Below are positions 38,228 through 46,443 of a DNA stretch of 64,000 bases, piece by piece (position 1 is the first letter of the stretch; every line of letters starts with the position of its first letter). The notes below the pieces were generated by a model. That model was not told the origin of the DNA. It ran no database searches and saw only the letters and a list, made by a program, of their open reading frames with translations. Position numbers and translations under genes: made by a program. Location: assembly GCA_016719645.1 (NCBI GenBank), contig JADJYS010000035.1, positions 17,926 through 81,925 of the forward strand, read 5' to 3'. This DNA comes from a bacterium. GTDB taxonomy: Bacteria; Krumholzibacteriota; Krumholzibacteriia; LZORAL124-64-63.

Positions 38228-39097
38228 TTACTGCCGGGCGGTGAGGTAGGCCATGAGCTGGTAGGCCAGGCGCGCCGCCAGGAAATCCGGCCCGGGGTTG
38301 CGGGGGTCGGGCAGCAGCTCGACCACGTCGAAGCCGACGATGCGGTGGCGCTGCGCCACCGCGGCCAGGGTGCGGACGACCTGCCGGTAGGCGAGGCCGC
38401 CGGGCTCGGGAGTGCCGGTCGACGGCATGATCCCGGGATCGAACACGTCCAGGTCGATGGTCACGTAGACCGGGCCGGACAGGCGGTCGACGACCGCCGG
38501 GATGAAGTCGTAGCCGTCGCCGATCTCGTGGGCGTAGAACGTGCGGTCGGGGCGGACCTTCGGCGCCTCGGCGGCGTCGAGGCTGCGGATGCCCACCTGC
38601 ACGTAGTCGGCGACCTCGGCCGCGCGCGCCATGACGCAGGCGTGGTTGTTGGGCGAGCCCTCGTAGCTGTCGCGGGTGTCGCCGTGGGCGTCGAACTGCA
38701 GGACCGTCAGGCCGGGGAAGCGCGCCGCGTGGGCCTGGATCAGGCCGATGCTCACCGAGTGCTCGCCGCCGAGCCCGACCACGGTCAGCCCGCGGTCCAG
38801 CAGGTCGTCGGCCGCGGCGCGGACCTTCGCCACCATGCCCTCGGGCGGGCCGTCGTGCAGCACCGGCGCCATCGTGACGATGCCGGCGCGCCACGGCTCG
38901 CCGCCGGTCTCGATGTCGTACAGCTCCATGTTCGCCGACGCCGCGAGCAGGGCGTCGGGGCCGCGGTCGGCGCCCTTGCGCCACGTGGAGGTGCCGTCGT
39001 AGGGGATCGGGAGGACCGCAAAGCGGCAGCGGTCCGGAACGGGGCGTTCCGGGAGGCCCCCGAACGCCCCGGGATCTTCATGCAGCGGCCACGTCAA
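38228..39097 (-). CDS. speB: agmatinase (ureohydrolase family)
   Basis: 289 residues. Binuclear manganese ligands are in GGEHSVS, QFDAHGDTRD and IDLDVFDPGIMPSTGTPEP, in the right order; the last motif is typical of agmatinase rather than arginase. It converts agmatine to putrescine and urea, using the product of SpeA. The start is taken as the TTG at 39097, which overlaps the TGA of the preceding small acidic gene, so translation is probably coupled; no strong separate ribosome binding site is visible. Confidence 0.9.
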   Translation of the reverse strand: MTWPLHEDPGAFGGLPERPVPDRCRFAVLPIPYDGTSTWRKGADRGPDALLAASANMELYDIETGGEPWRAGIVTMAPVLHDGPPEGMVAKVRAAADDLLDRGLTVVGLGGEHSVSIGLIQAHAARFPGLTVLQFDAHGDTRDSYEGSPNNHACVMARAAEVADYVQVGIRSLDAAEAPKVRPDRTFYAHEIGDGYDFIPAVVDRLSGPVYVTIDLDVFDPGIMPSTGTPEPGGLAYRQVVRTLAAVAQRHRIVGFDVVELLPDPRNPGPDFLAARLAYQLMAYLTARQ

Positions 39098-39240
39098 TTC
39101 TCGTCGTCTTCTTCCTCGATGTCGTCTTCTTCGAAGTCCTCATCGTCGTCGAAGTCGTCGTCCTCATCCAGGTCGTCGTCGTCTTCCAGGTCGTCGTCCT
39201 CGAACTCGATGGTCTCGTCGTCGTTCCAATCGTTCTTCAT
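39094..39240 (-). CDS. small very acidic protein, first gene of the polyamine operon
   Basis: 48 residues, about two thirds Asp and Glu, starting KNDWNDDETIEFEDDDLED. The ATG at 39240 has GGGAGG with ideal spacing (6). The stop TGA overlaps the TTG start of agmatinase. An alternative in-frame ATG at 39390, also preceded by AGGAG, would add 50 mostly basic residues (RHRRNPGE, LIKRKRV) and make a basic-acidic polyampholyte of 98 residues. Third-position GC in that extra part is lower than in neighbouring genes, so I prefer the shorter form. Function unknown; an acidic tail beside polyamine genes could bind polyamines or basic proteins, which is speculation. Confidence 0.6.
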   Translation of the reverse strand: MKNDWNDDETIEFEDDDLEDDDDLDEDDDFDDDEDFEEDDIEEEDDEN

Positions 39241-39497
39241 CGGGTCCCTCCCATCGCGCGGGGTGCGTCGGCTGTAGAACGGAACTTCTGACTCGGGTGA
39301 CGGGCGGTCAGACCCGACACGCTTGCGTTTGATCAGGGGCCTGGCCTCGGGATCGCTCTCCCCGGGGTTGCGCCGGTGACGGTGCGGCATCGAAGCCCAC
39401 TCCTGGTCGCTCGCGGCACGGCGCTGGACCGGCGCCGCGGCTGATGGTACGGGTCGGCGACGGCCCGGCTCGCAGCCGGGTCGCCGAATCGAGGGCC

Positions 39498-39528
39498 ATA
39501 ATGTGACGGCACTCCACCGAAATGTCAA
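39498..39528 (-). promoter_or_regulatory. predicted promoter of the polyamine operon
   Basis: On the minus strand, TTGACA (39528-39523), 19-base spacer, CATTAT (39503-39498). Perfect -35, four of six in -10. Transcription would start near 39490, giving a leader of about 250 bases to the short acidic gene or about 100 to the longer form. Confidence 0.5.
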
Positions 39529-39614
39529 GATGGAGGCCCGAATTTCGCTGGTGAAACATCTCGTTGTCATCACGCGTCTTACGCGATCGGCCGGCGATTC
39601 CCGCCACCCGGGGG

Positions 39615-39644
39615 TTGCCCCGCGGAGCGGACCGCGGCTAGGAT
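39615..39644 (+). promoter_or_regulatory. predicted promoter of the second tricorn-like gene
   Basis: TTGCCC, 18-base spacer, TAGGAT, about 66 bases before the ATG at 39710. Moderate match only. Confidence 0.35.
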
Positions 39645-39709
39645 GCCCCGCTACCGGCGCCGGCGACCCCCGGCGGCCGGCGACCCCACGCCCTACCTGG
39701 AGGCGACCG

Positions 39710-42700
39710 ATGACTTCGAAGTTCGCGGCCGCGGCGGCTGTTCTGCTGCTCCTCGCATCCCCGACCGCCCGCGCGGCCGAGGTCTTCATGCCCCGCAGCC
39801 CGGCCCTCAGCCCCGACGGCGAGACGGTCGTCTTCGGCTTCCAGGGCGACCTGTGGCGCGTGCCGGCGCGGGGCGGCGAGGCGGTCCGCCTGACCGCCCA
39901 CCAGGCCTACGACACGGCGCCGGTCTTCTCGCCCGACGGCCGCAGCCTGGCCTTCGCCTCCAACCGCTTCGGCGACGACGACGTGTTCGTCATGCCCCTG
40001 GACGGGGGCCCGCCGACCCGCCTCACCTTCGCCGGCACCGGCGACGTGCCGCGCGCCTTCGCGCCCGACGGCCGCACCGTCTACTTCACGTCGCGGCGCC
40101 TGTTCGACTACCCGATGTCGCCCCAGATCCACGCCGTGCCGGTGGCCGGCGGCCAGCCCGAGCGCCTGGTCGACGTGTTCGCCGACGAGGTCGCCACCGC
40201 CGACGGCCGCACCTTCGTCTACGCCGAGGGCAGCACCGGCGGCGGGCGCATGCGCTACCGCGGCACCTACCAGCGGGAGCTGTACTCCTGGACGCGCGGC
40301 GGCGACCCGGTCCGGCTCACCGACAACCGCGGCTACGACACCAACCCCCTGGTGGCCCCCGACGGCCGGATCTTCTGGCTGTCGGACCAGGACGCCGCGC
40401 TGACCGCCAACCTCTGGACCATGGACGCCGACGGCGGCGGCAAGCGCCAGCTGACCTTCTTCGAGGGGGACGGCGTGCGCGCGGCCTCGCTCGGCCTGGG
40501 GGGCCGCCGCCTGGTCCTGGAGCGCGGCTCCGACCTCTACGTGTTCGAACCCGGCGCCGGCGAGCCCCGCCGCCTCGCGATCAGCGTGGCCGCCGACCAG
40601 ATCGAGAACCCGGTGGTCGTCGAGACCAAGACCGCCGACGCCGACGACCTCGCCGTCGCCGACGGCGGCGACGAGCTCGCGCTGGCGATCGCCGGCGAAA
40701 CCGTCCTGCTGAACCGCGAGCAGGGCGGCCGCGCCGCGGTCGCGGTGCCCGGCCCCGCGCTCGAGCAGTCGCCCTCGTTCCGCCCCGGCAGCGCCGACAC
40801 CCTGCTGCTGGTCAGCGACCGCGACGGCGAGGACGCCGTCTACCTGCTGGTCTCCGGCGACCCCGGGGAGCCGCTGCTGCGCAAGGCCCGCCGCCACGAA
40901 CTGGTGCGCCTGACCGGCGGCGACGTGCCCTGCGGCCGCCCCGCCTGGTCCCCCGACGGCCGCCGCATCGCCTACGTGCGCGGCCTCGGCGACCTGCACG
41001 TCATGAAGGCGGACGGGTCCGGCGACGAGACGCTCGTCCGCCACTGGGACCTGGACTCCTTCGCCTGGTCGCCCGACGGCCGCTGGCTCGCCTTCGGCCG
41101 CGCCGACCGCGACTTCAACACCGACATCTGGCTGGTCCCCGCCGACGGGGGCGAGGCCGTGAACGTCACCCGCCACCCCGCCTACGACGAGAACCCGGTC
41201 TGGTCGCCGGACGGCCGCCGGCTCTACTGGTCCACCACGCGCCACGCCCACGACCCCGGCGACCGCGACCACGACGTCTACGCGCTCTACCTCACGCTCG
41301 CCGACCACGAGCGCACGCGCGAGGAGTGGGAGATCGAGCAGAAGTCGCGGGACGAGAAGAAGAAGGACGACGGCAAGGAGAAGGACGGCGACAAGGACAA
41401 GGAAAAGGACAAAGAGAAGGACAAGGACAAGGAGAAGGTCGTCGTCGCCGTCGACTTCCAGGACATCCACCTGCGCGGCCGCCGCCTCACGAACCTGCCG
41501 GACGACGAGCGGCCCGTGGCCGCCGGGCCCCACGGCGACCGCGTCTACTTCCTGGCGCAGCGGGGAGAGGAGAGCGACCTCTGGTCGGTGGACCGCTTCG
41601 GCGAGGACCGCAAGGCCGTGACCGAGGGCGGCGCCGCTCCCCGCCGCCCGCACCTGGACCCCAAGGGCAAGACCTTCACCTACCTCAAGGGCGGCAAGCC
41701 GGCCACGACGCCGGCCGAGGGCGGCAAGACCGAGACCGTGAGCTTCACCGCACGCCTGACGATCGACCGCCCGGCCGTGCGGCTGCGCGTGATGGACGAG
41801 GCCTGGCGCACCCTGCGCGACCGCTTCTACGATCCCGACATGCACGGCGTCGACTGGCCCGGCCTGCGCGGCAAGTACGCCGCCTGGGTGAAGGGCGTGG
41901 CCCACGACACCGACTTCGGCGACGTCATGAACCTCATGCTCGGCGAGCTGAACGCCAGCCACATGGGCTACCGGCCGGGCTGGGAGCCGATCGGCAACTA
42001 CGGCGACGACGGCTGCCTCGGCCTGGTGTTCGACCCCGCCCACGACGGCGAAGGCCTGAAGGTGTCCCGCGTCCTGCGCCAGGGTCCTTGCGACCGCGAG
42101 CGCTCCCGCCTGCAGCCGGGCGACCTGCTGCTGTCGGTCGGGGGCCGGCCCGTCGGCCGCGACGCCGCCCTGGAGGCGGCCCTGGAGAACGCCGCCGGCA
42201 TCCCGCTGTGGATCGAGGCGCGGCGCGGCAAGGAGCGCCTTGAGTTCGAGGTCGTGCCCCAGAAGTGGGCCGACGAGCGCCAGCTGCAGTACCTCGAGAC
42301 CGAGCGCGAGCGGCGCGCCCGCGCCGAGCAGCGCAGCGGCGGCCGCGTCGGCTACGTGCACATCCAGGGCATGGGCCTCGGCGAGGTCGAGCGCTTCCAG
42401 CAGGACCTGTTCGCCGCCGCCGACGGCAAGGAGGCGCTGGTCATCGACGTGCGCGACAACGGCGGCGGCTGGACCACCGACCTGCTGCTGACGATCCTGA
42501 CGCAGCCGGTGCACGCCTTCACGATCAGCCGCGACGGCGAGGTCGGCTACCCGCAGACCGAGCGCCAGACCTTCACCCGCTGGTCGAAGCCGGTGGCCGT
42601 GATCTGCAACGAGGGCAGCTACTCCAACGCCGAGATCTTCAGCCACGCGATGCAGACCATCGGCCGCGGCCCCGTGGTCGGCGCCGAGACCGGCGGCAAC

Positions 42701-42985
42701 GTCATCTCCACCGGCGCCTTCGGCAACCGCTACCGCGGCTTCGTGCGCCTGCCCTTCCGCGGCTGGTGGATCTGGGGCGACGAGGTCCACGCCGGGCGCA
42801 ACGGCCGCCCCCAGGAGGCCAAGCGCGACGGCGCCGGCTGCGTGCCCGACGTGCCGGTCGCGCTGACCCCGGCCGACCGCCTGCACCGCCGCGACCCGCA
42901 GCTCGACCGCGCCGTGGACCTGATGATCGAAGCGGCCGACGCCGAGCGCCGCAAGCCGCAACCGGCGCCCCGCGCCGAAGGTTGA
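39710..42985 (+). CDS. tricorn-type S41 protease (paralogue B)
   Basis: 1091 residues with a signal peptide (cleavage after ARA). Beta-propeller repeats with SPDG turns fill about residues 25-540, then a Lys/Asp/Glu tract (about 546-575), a C1 helical part with ELNASHMGY, a PDZ domain (GDLLLSVGGRPVGRD) and an S41 core: VIDVRDNGGGWTTD, then CNEGSYSNAEIF with the nucleophilic serine and GAETGGNVIS. It differs from the paralogue at 19958-23212 around the nucleophile (NEGSYSNAE versus NEMSGSGGD), so the two belong to separate subgroups. The ATG at 39710 follows GGAGG. A thioesterase gene follows after a strong hairpin. Confidence 0.9.
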   Translation: MTSKFAAAAAVLLLLASPTARAAEVFMPRSPALSPDGETVVFGFQGDLWRVPARGGEAVRLTAHQAYDTAPVFSPDGRSLAFASNRFGDDDVFVMPLDGGPPTRLTFAGTGDVPRAFAPDGRTVYFTSRRLFDYPMSPQIHAVPVAGGQPERLVDVFADEVATADGRTFVYAEGSTGGGRMRYRGTYQRELYSWTRGGDPVRLTDNRGYDTNPLVAPDGRIFWLSDQDAALTANLWTMDADGGGKRQLTFFEGDGVRAASLGLGGRRLVLERGSDLYVFEPGAGEPRRLAISVAADQIENPVVVETKTADADDLAVADGGDELALAIAGETVLLNREQGGRAAVAVPGPALEQSPSFRPGSADTLLLVSDRDGEDAVYLLVSGDPGEPLLRKARRHELVRLTGGDVPCGRPAWSPDGRRIAYVRGLGDLHVMKADGSGDETLVRHWDLDSFAWSPDGRWLAFGRADRDFNTDIWLVPADGGEAVNVTRHPAYDENPVWSPDGRRLYWSTTRHAHDPGDRDHDVYALYLTLADHERTREEWEIEQKSRDEKKKDDGKEKDGDKDKEKDKEKDKDKEKVVVAVDFQDIHLRGRRLTNLPDDERPVAAGPHGDRVYFLAQRGEESDLWSVDRFGEDRKAVTEGGAAPRRPHLDPKGKTFTYLKGGKPATTPAEGGKTETVSFTARLTIDRPAVRLRVMDEAWRTLRDRFYDPDMHGVDWPGLRGKYAAWVKGVAHDTDFGDVMNLMLGELNASHMGYRPGWEPIGNYGDDGCLGLVFDPAHDGEGLKVSRVLRQGPCDRERSRLQPGDLLLSVGGRPVGRDAALEAALENAAGIPLWIEARRGKERLEFEVVPQKWADERQLQYLETERERRARAEQRSGGRVGYVHIQGMGLGEVERFQQDLFAAADGKEALVIDVRDNGGGWTTDLLLTILTQPVHAFTISRDGEVGYPQTERQTFTRWSKPVAVICNEGSYSNAEIFSHAMQTIGRGPVVGAETGGNVISTGAFGNRYRGFVRLPFRGWWIWGDEVHAGRNGRPQEAKRDGAGCVPDVPVALTPADRLHRRDPQLDRAVDLMIEAADAERRKPQPAPRAEG

Positions 42986-42991
42986 TCCCAC

Positions 42992-43025
42992 CGCGGCGGC
43001 GCCGGCCCGCGCCGGCGCCGCCGCG
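42992..43025. terminator. GC-only hairpin between S41 and thioesterase genes
   Basis: Perfect 15-bp stem (CGCGGCGGCGCCGGC and its complement) with a 4-base loop and no T-run. It ends 16 bases before the thioesterase ATG. Could attenuate read-through or protect the 3' end. Confidence 0.45.
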
Positions 43026-43041
43026 ACCAGGAAGGAGGCCC

Positions 43042-43431
43042 ATGGACCAGCCCCGCCGCGAACCCGCCATCCGCGTGCTGATGATGCCGCGCGACACCAA
43101 CGCCCACGGCACCATCTTCGGCGGCGTCATCCTCAGCCACATCGACCAGGCCGGCGCCGTGGCCGCCCACCGCCACGGCTGCCGCCGCGTGGTGACCGTC
43201 GCCATGGAGAAGGTCGTCTTCCACGCCCCGGTGCAGGTCGGCGACCTCGTGAGCTTCTACACCGAGGTCGAGCGCACCGGCCGCACCTCCATCACCATCC
43301 GCGTCGAGGTCTCGGCCGAGCGGCGCGACGGCGAGGCGGTCAAGGTGACCGGCGCCGACGTGACGTATGTCAACATCGGCGCCGACGGCGCTCCGGCGCC
43401 GTTCCTGGATCCTTCTTCATCGACCGCGTGA
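43042..43431 (+). CDS. acyl-CoA thioesterase, hotdog fold (YciA-like)
   Basis: 129 residues. NAHGTIFGGVILSHIDQAGA carries the helix and catalytic residues of the YciA/acyl-CoA hydrolase family, followed by KVVFHAPVQVGDLVSFY and the central beta-strand. Cytoplasmic; hydrolyses acyl-CoA to free acid and CoA. The ATG at 43042 has AAGGAGG 5 bases before. Downstream of the S41 gene by 56 bases, but a hairpin lies between them. A terminator follows the stop. Confidence 0.9.
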   Translation: MDQPRREPAIRVLMMPRDTNAHGTIFGGVILSHIDQAGAVAAHRHGCRRVVTVAMEKVVFHAPVQVGDLVSFYTEVERTGRTSITIRVEVSAERRDGEAVKVTGADVTYVNIGADGAPAPFLDPSSSTA

Positions 43432-43471
43432 GCGGGAGCGAGGGAGCCGGCGCCGCGCGCGCGACCGATGA

Positions 43472-43505
43472 AGAAGGGCCCGGAACTCGCGTTCCGGGCC
43501 CTTCT
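43472..43505. terminator. bidirectional terminator
   Basis: Perfect 15-bp stem AGAAGGGCCCGGAAC / GTTCCGGGCCCTTCT with loop TCGC, between the convergent thioesterase and Omp28-like genes. Confidence 0.8.
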
Positions 43506-43527
43506 CGTCGGTGCGTGATGACGGAGG

Positions 43528-45465
43528 TCACTTCACGAGCATCGCCCGCCGGGTCGCGGTCTCGCCGCCGGCTTCGATGCGGAACACGTACGTGCCCGAG
43601 GCCGAGTTGCGGCCCGCACCGTCGCGGCCGTCCCAGATCAGGGTGTGGGGGCCGGCCGGGCGCTGCTCGTCGAGCAGCGTGGCCACGAGCTTGCCCTCGA
43701 GGTCGTGCACCGTGACGCGGACGCGCTGCGTCGCGGGCAGGGCGAACGAGATCGAGGTGGAGGGGTTGAACGGGTTGGGGCGCACCGGCGCCGCGGTCAG
43801 GCGGGCCGGGAGGGTGTCGTCGCCGACGGCCACGTCGTAGGTCAGCGCGGACAGGAAGCCGGTCGTCGCGTTGTGGACCTTCCAGCTGTCGTTGTCCTGC
43901 ACGTAGACCGTCGCGCGCAGCTTGGCGTAGACCCACTCGATCGCGTCGAGGGGGCACGGCACCACGTAGTGGTAGACGCCGGGCGCCGGCGGCACTTCCA
44001 GGCCGTCGGTGCTCGGGTACATGTAGCGGAACGCCTGGTCGTGGTAGCTCTCGCCGTTGGCGCCGGCGTAGAAGACGTCGTCCTCGGTGATGGCCACGCG
44101 CAGCCGCAGGTCGGCTTCCGGCGGCAGCGGCTCGTCCACCGTGACGGTGACCGACAGCTCCTGGGCGGCGTCGTTCCAGGCCTGCACGATGGTCAGCGGG
44201 CTGTGGTAGGGCTTGCGCGCCTCGAAGAGATCCTCGTAGCCGGACCCGTCCGAGCCGGCGTCGACCACGGCGTCGAGCCACAGGTGCGGCGCGTAGTCGG
44301 CGCCGATCCCGTTGGCCAGGAAGGCGCTCTGCTCGGTGTTGGCGTTGTAGATCCCGTCGGTGCCCGGCCACCAGACGTGGATGCGGATGCAGGCCACGTC
44401 GTCCCCCTGCCTCGGCAGGTAGGTGTCGAGGGCCACGTTCGCCTGGACGCAGGGGTCGCAGCCGGCGTTGGTGTTCAGCATCCCCAGCGGGGTGTGCGGC
44501 CCGGTGTAGGTGTCGTTGATGGCGGAGCCGGCGTTGTTCCCCGGGACGAGGTCGTCGGGGGACACGACCTCGGCCTGCAGGCGGTAGTACTTCCCGGGCG
44601 ACAGCGTGAGCGCCGCGAAGTCGACGACGGTCTCGTCGTTCATGGCCAGGCCCGTGACGTTCACGGTCTCCTGGGAGTGCGGCAGGTCGTTCTCGGTGAC
44701 CGTGAGGACGACCGCGAAGTCCTCGGTGCTGCGGCCCATGTTCGCGACGGTCACCTGGGGCGCCGGCGTGTCCGCGGCGTCGAACTGCAGCAGGTCGGGC
44801 GTGACGGAGGTCAGCGCCAGGTCGTGCAGCGGCGGCTCGTAGATCCGCAGGTCGTCGACGTACCAGTTGTCGGCGTCGCTGCCCACGTAGCGCAGGGCGA
44901 CGTAGACGACGGGCTGGCCCGCGAAGGCCGACAGGTTGACCCGCGCCGGCTGGGCGCCGAAGGCGCTCTCGTTGATCTCGTGGTTCGACGGGGTCCAGTC
45001 CACCAGCGGCATGAACTGGGCCGGGTCGGTCTGGCTGGTGGTGCTGACCATGATGTAGTGGTGCTCGCCGTAGTCGCCCCAGTAGGGCGAAGCCTCGTAG
45101 AATTCCAGCTTCGGGTTGGTCAGCGCCGAGAAGTCGAGAGCGGGCGTGACCAGCCACTCGTTCTGCGTGATGCTGGCCGGGCCGTAGCGCTGGTAGGCGC
45201 ACGCCACGCCGGTGTTGTGCGACGCGGTGCTGCGCGCCCAGGTGTAGGACGTGCTCAGGTGCAGGCGGGCCCAGCCCGTGGGCGGGAAGGTCGCGGCCTC
45301 GAAGCCCTGCACCAGGATGTTGTCGTCCCGGGTCGCCGGGGCCGGCGGCGCCGTTCTGCCCAGGCTCAGGTCCGGGTTCTCCAGGTAGTCTTTGGCGGCC
45401 AGAGGCGCCGTCAACAGCAGCAAGGCACACACTGCGAGCAGCAGACGTCGTACGACGAGTCGCAT
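43528..45465 (-). CDS. secreted Omp28/cleaved-adhesin-like protein with FlgD-like C-terminus
   Basis: 645 residues with a signal peptide (LLLLTAPLAA). Residues about 45-210 look like a cleaved-adhesin or choice-of-anchor J jelly roll (ATFPPTGWARLH, NEWLVTPALDFS, WYVDDLRIYEP). A CARDB-like region follows, then an Omp28-type thioredoxin-like region (NAGCDPCVQANVALD, with CxxC), beta domains, and a FlgD-like module (RPNPFNPSTSISFALP) ending RRAMLVK. Probably a surface or secreted protein; the CxxC may have redox activity or may only be structural. I start at the ATG at 45465, which opens the signal peptide; an ATG 19 codons upstream is possible. Confidence 0.8.
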   Translation of the reverse strand: MRLVVRRLLLAVCALLLLTAPLAAKDYLENPDLSLGRTAPPAPATRDDNILVQGFEAATFPPTGWARLHLSTSYTWARSTASHNTGVACAYQRYGPASITQNEWLVTPALDFSALTNPKLEFYEASPYWGDYGEHHYIMVSTTSQTDPAQFMPLVDWTPSNHEINESAFGAQPARVNLSAFAGQPVVYVALRYVGSDADNWYVDDLRIYEPPLHDLALTSVTPDLLQFDAADTPAPQVTVANMGRSTEDFAVVLTVTENDLPHSQETVNVTGLAMNDETVVDFAALTLSPGKYYRLQAEVVSPDDLVPGNNAGSAINDTYTGPHTPLGMLNTNAGCDPCVQANVALDTYLPRQGDDVACIRIHVWWPGTDGIYNANTEQSAFLANGIGADYAPHLWLDAVVDAGSDGSGYEDLFEARKPYHSPLTIVQAWNDAAQELSVTVTVDEPLPPEADLRLRVAITEDDVFYAGANGESYHDQAFRYMYPSTDGLEVPPAPGVYHYVVPCPLDAIEWVYAKLRATVYVQDNDSWKVHNATTGFLSALTYDVAVGDDTLPARLTAAPVRPNPFNPSTSISFALPATQRVRVTVHDLEGKLVATLLDEQRPAGPHTLIWDGRDGAGRNSASGTYVFRIEAGGETATRRAMLVK

Positions 45466-45555
45466 CAGGGGACCCCCCGGGATGAGGATGGCGGTCAGGT
45501 GCTTCAGGAGATGGGCGAGCATCTCGCAGTTGGCGCAAACACCCTACGATGATGG

Positions 45556-45585
45556 AGTATATTCAAATCGACACCTATTTGACAA
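45556..45585 (-). promoter_or_regulatory. predicted promoter of the Omp28-like gene
   Basis: Minus strand: TTGTCA (45585-45580), 18-base spacer, TATACT (45561-45556); each box matches the consensus at five of six positions. It lies in an unusually AT-rich patch. The complementary strand contains TTGACA at 45579-45584 pointing toward the methyltransferase gene, but no good -10 follows it. Confidence 0.6.
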
Positions 45586-45613
45586 GACGGCAGATCGCTG
45601 GCAGCGTGGTCCC

Positions 45614-46423
45614 ATGATGAATCAAGACAACGAATTCGGTGGGGATTTCTACGCCGACCCGCTCGTCTACGACATCCTGGCCTCTCCCGGCACGGCGGAG
45701 GAACTCGATGTCCTGGAATCGGTTGTCGCGGTGTGGGGCGCGCCGGCCGCCGACCGGCGCCTGTGGCTGGAGCCCGCCTGCGGCACCGGGCGCTGCCTGC
45801 GGGAGTGGGCGGCCCGGGGCCGCCGGGCCGTCGGTTTCGACATCAGCGCCGCGATGGTGGCCGACGCCCGCCGCCGCCTGCGCCGCCGCGGCCTGGCCGA
45901 CCGGGCCGCGGTGCTGCTGGCCGACATGGCCGACTGCGGAGACCTGCTGCCGCCGGGCTCGGTCGACGTCGCCTACCTGCCCGACAATTCCTTCCGCCAC
46001 CTGCCCGACGACCGCGCGGCGCTGTCCCACCTCGACGGGATGGCGCGCCTGCTGAAGCCCGACGGCCTCTACGTCGTGGGGATCAGCCTGACGCGGCCCG
46101 AAGGGGAGGAGCCGGACGAGGACGTGTGGGTCGCGTCGCGCGGCGGGATCCGCGTGACGCAGGTCGTGAACTACCTGCCGCCCGGCGCCGGCGGCCCCGG
46201 CCCGCGCCTCGAGCGGGTGATCAGCCATCTGGTGGTGGAGCGGCGCGGCGGCGAGGAGCACCGCGACCACGTCTACGACCTGCGCACCTACACGCCGCCG
46301 CAGTGGGAAGCGCTGCTCGCCGGCAGCGGGCTGCAGCGGTTGGCCGGCCTCGACCGGCTGGGAACGCCGCGCGCCGGGCGCGACCTCCTCTACCAGCTGG
46401 AGGTGCTCGCCCGGCGCATCTGA
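45614..46423 (+). CDS. SAM-dependent methyltransferase, class I
   Basis: 269 residues. The SAM motif is WLEPACGTGRCLREWAARG (about 50-70), with GFDIS as the acidic strand-2 end and VDVAYLPDNSFRHL as motif IV, typical of a small-molecule methyltransferase of the methyltransf_25 type. The C-terminal half is a beta-rich substrate cap. No pathway partner is adjacent. Start at the ATG at 45614 or the ATG directly after it; the ribosome binding site is weak. Substrate unknown. Confidence 0.85.
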   Translation: MMNQDNEFGGDFYADPLVYDILASPGTAEELDVLESVVAVWGAPAADRRLWLEPACGTGRCLREWAARGRRAVGFDISAAMVADARRRLRRRGLADRAAVLLADMADCGDLLPPGSVDVAYLPDNSFRHLPDDRAALSHLDGMARLLKPDGLYVVGISLTRPEGEEPDEDVWVASRGGIRVTQVVNYLPPGAGGPGPRLERVISHLVVERRGGEEHRDHVYDLRTYTPPQWEALLAGSGLQRLAGLDRLGTPRAGRDLLYQLEVLARRI

Positions 46424-46443
46424 ATCGCGGCCGCGTCCTTGGC

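Larger units (their letters stand above)
39241..39709. other. 469-base divergent intergenic region
   Basis: Separates the polyamine operon (minus) from the second S41 gene (plus). It contains the possible N-terminal extension of the acidic gene (up to 39390), the operon promoter (39498-39528) and the S41 promoter (39615-39644). I see no RNA gene or other convincing reading frame. Confidence 0.6.

Noticed and set aside
39308..39607. 99-codon minus-strand frame overlapping the acidic gene leader
   Set aside because: Different frame from the acidic gene, no signal or domain, spans the predicted operon promoter; Arg/Pro-rich shadow.
45579..45607. Plus-strand promoter for the methyltransferase from TTGACA at 45579
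   Set aside because: Nothing like a -10 box at 16-19 bases; the hexamer is the overlap of the minus-strand -35 box.
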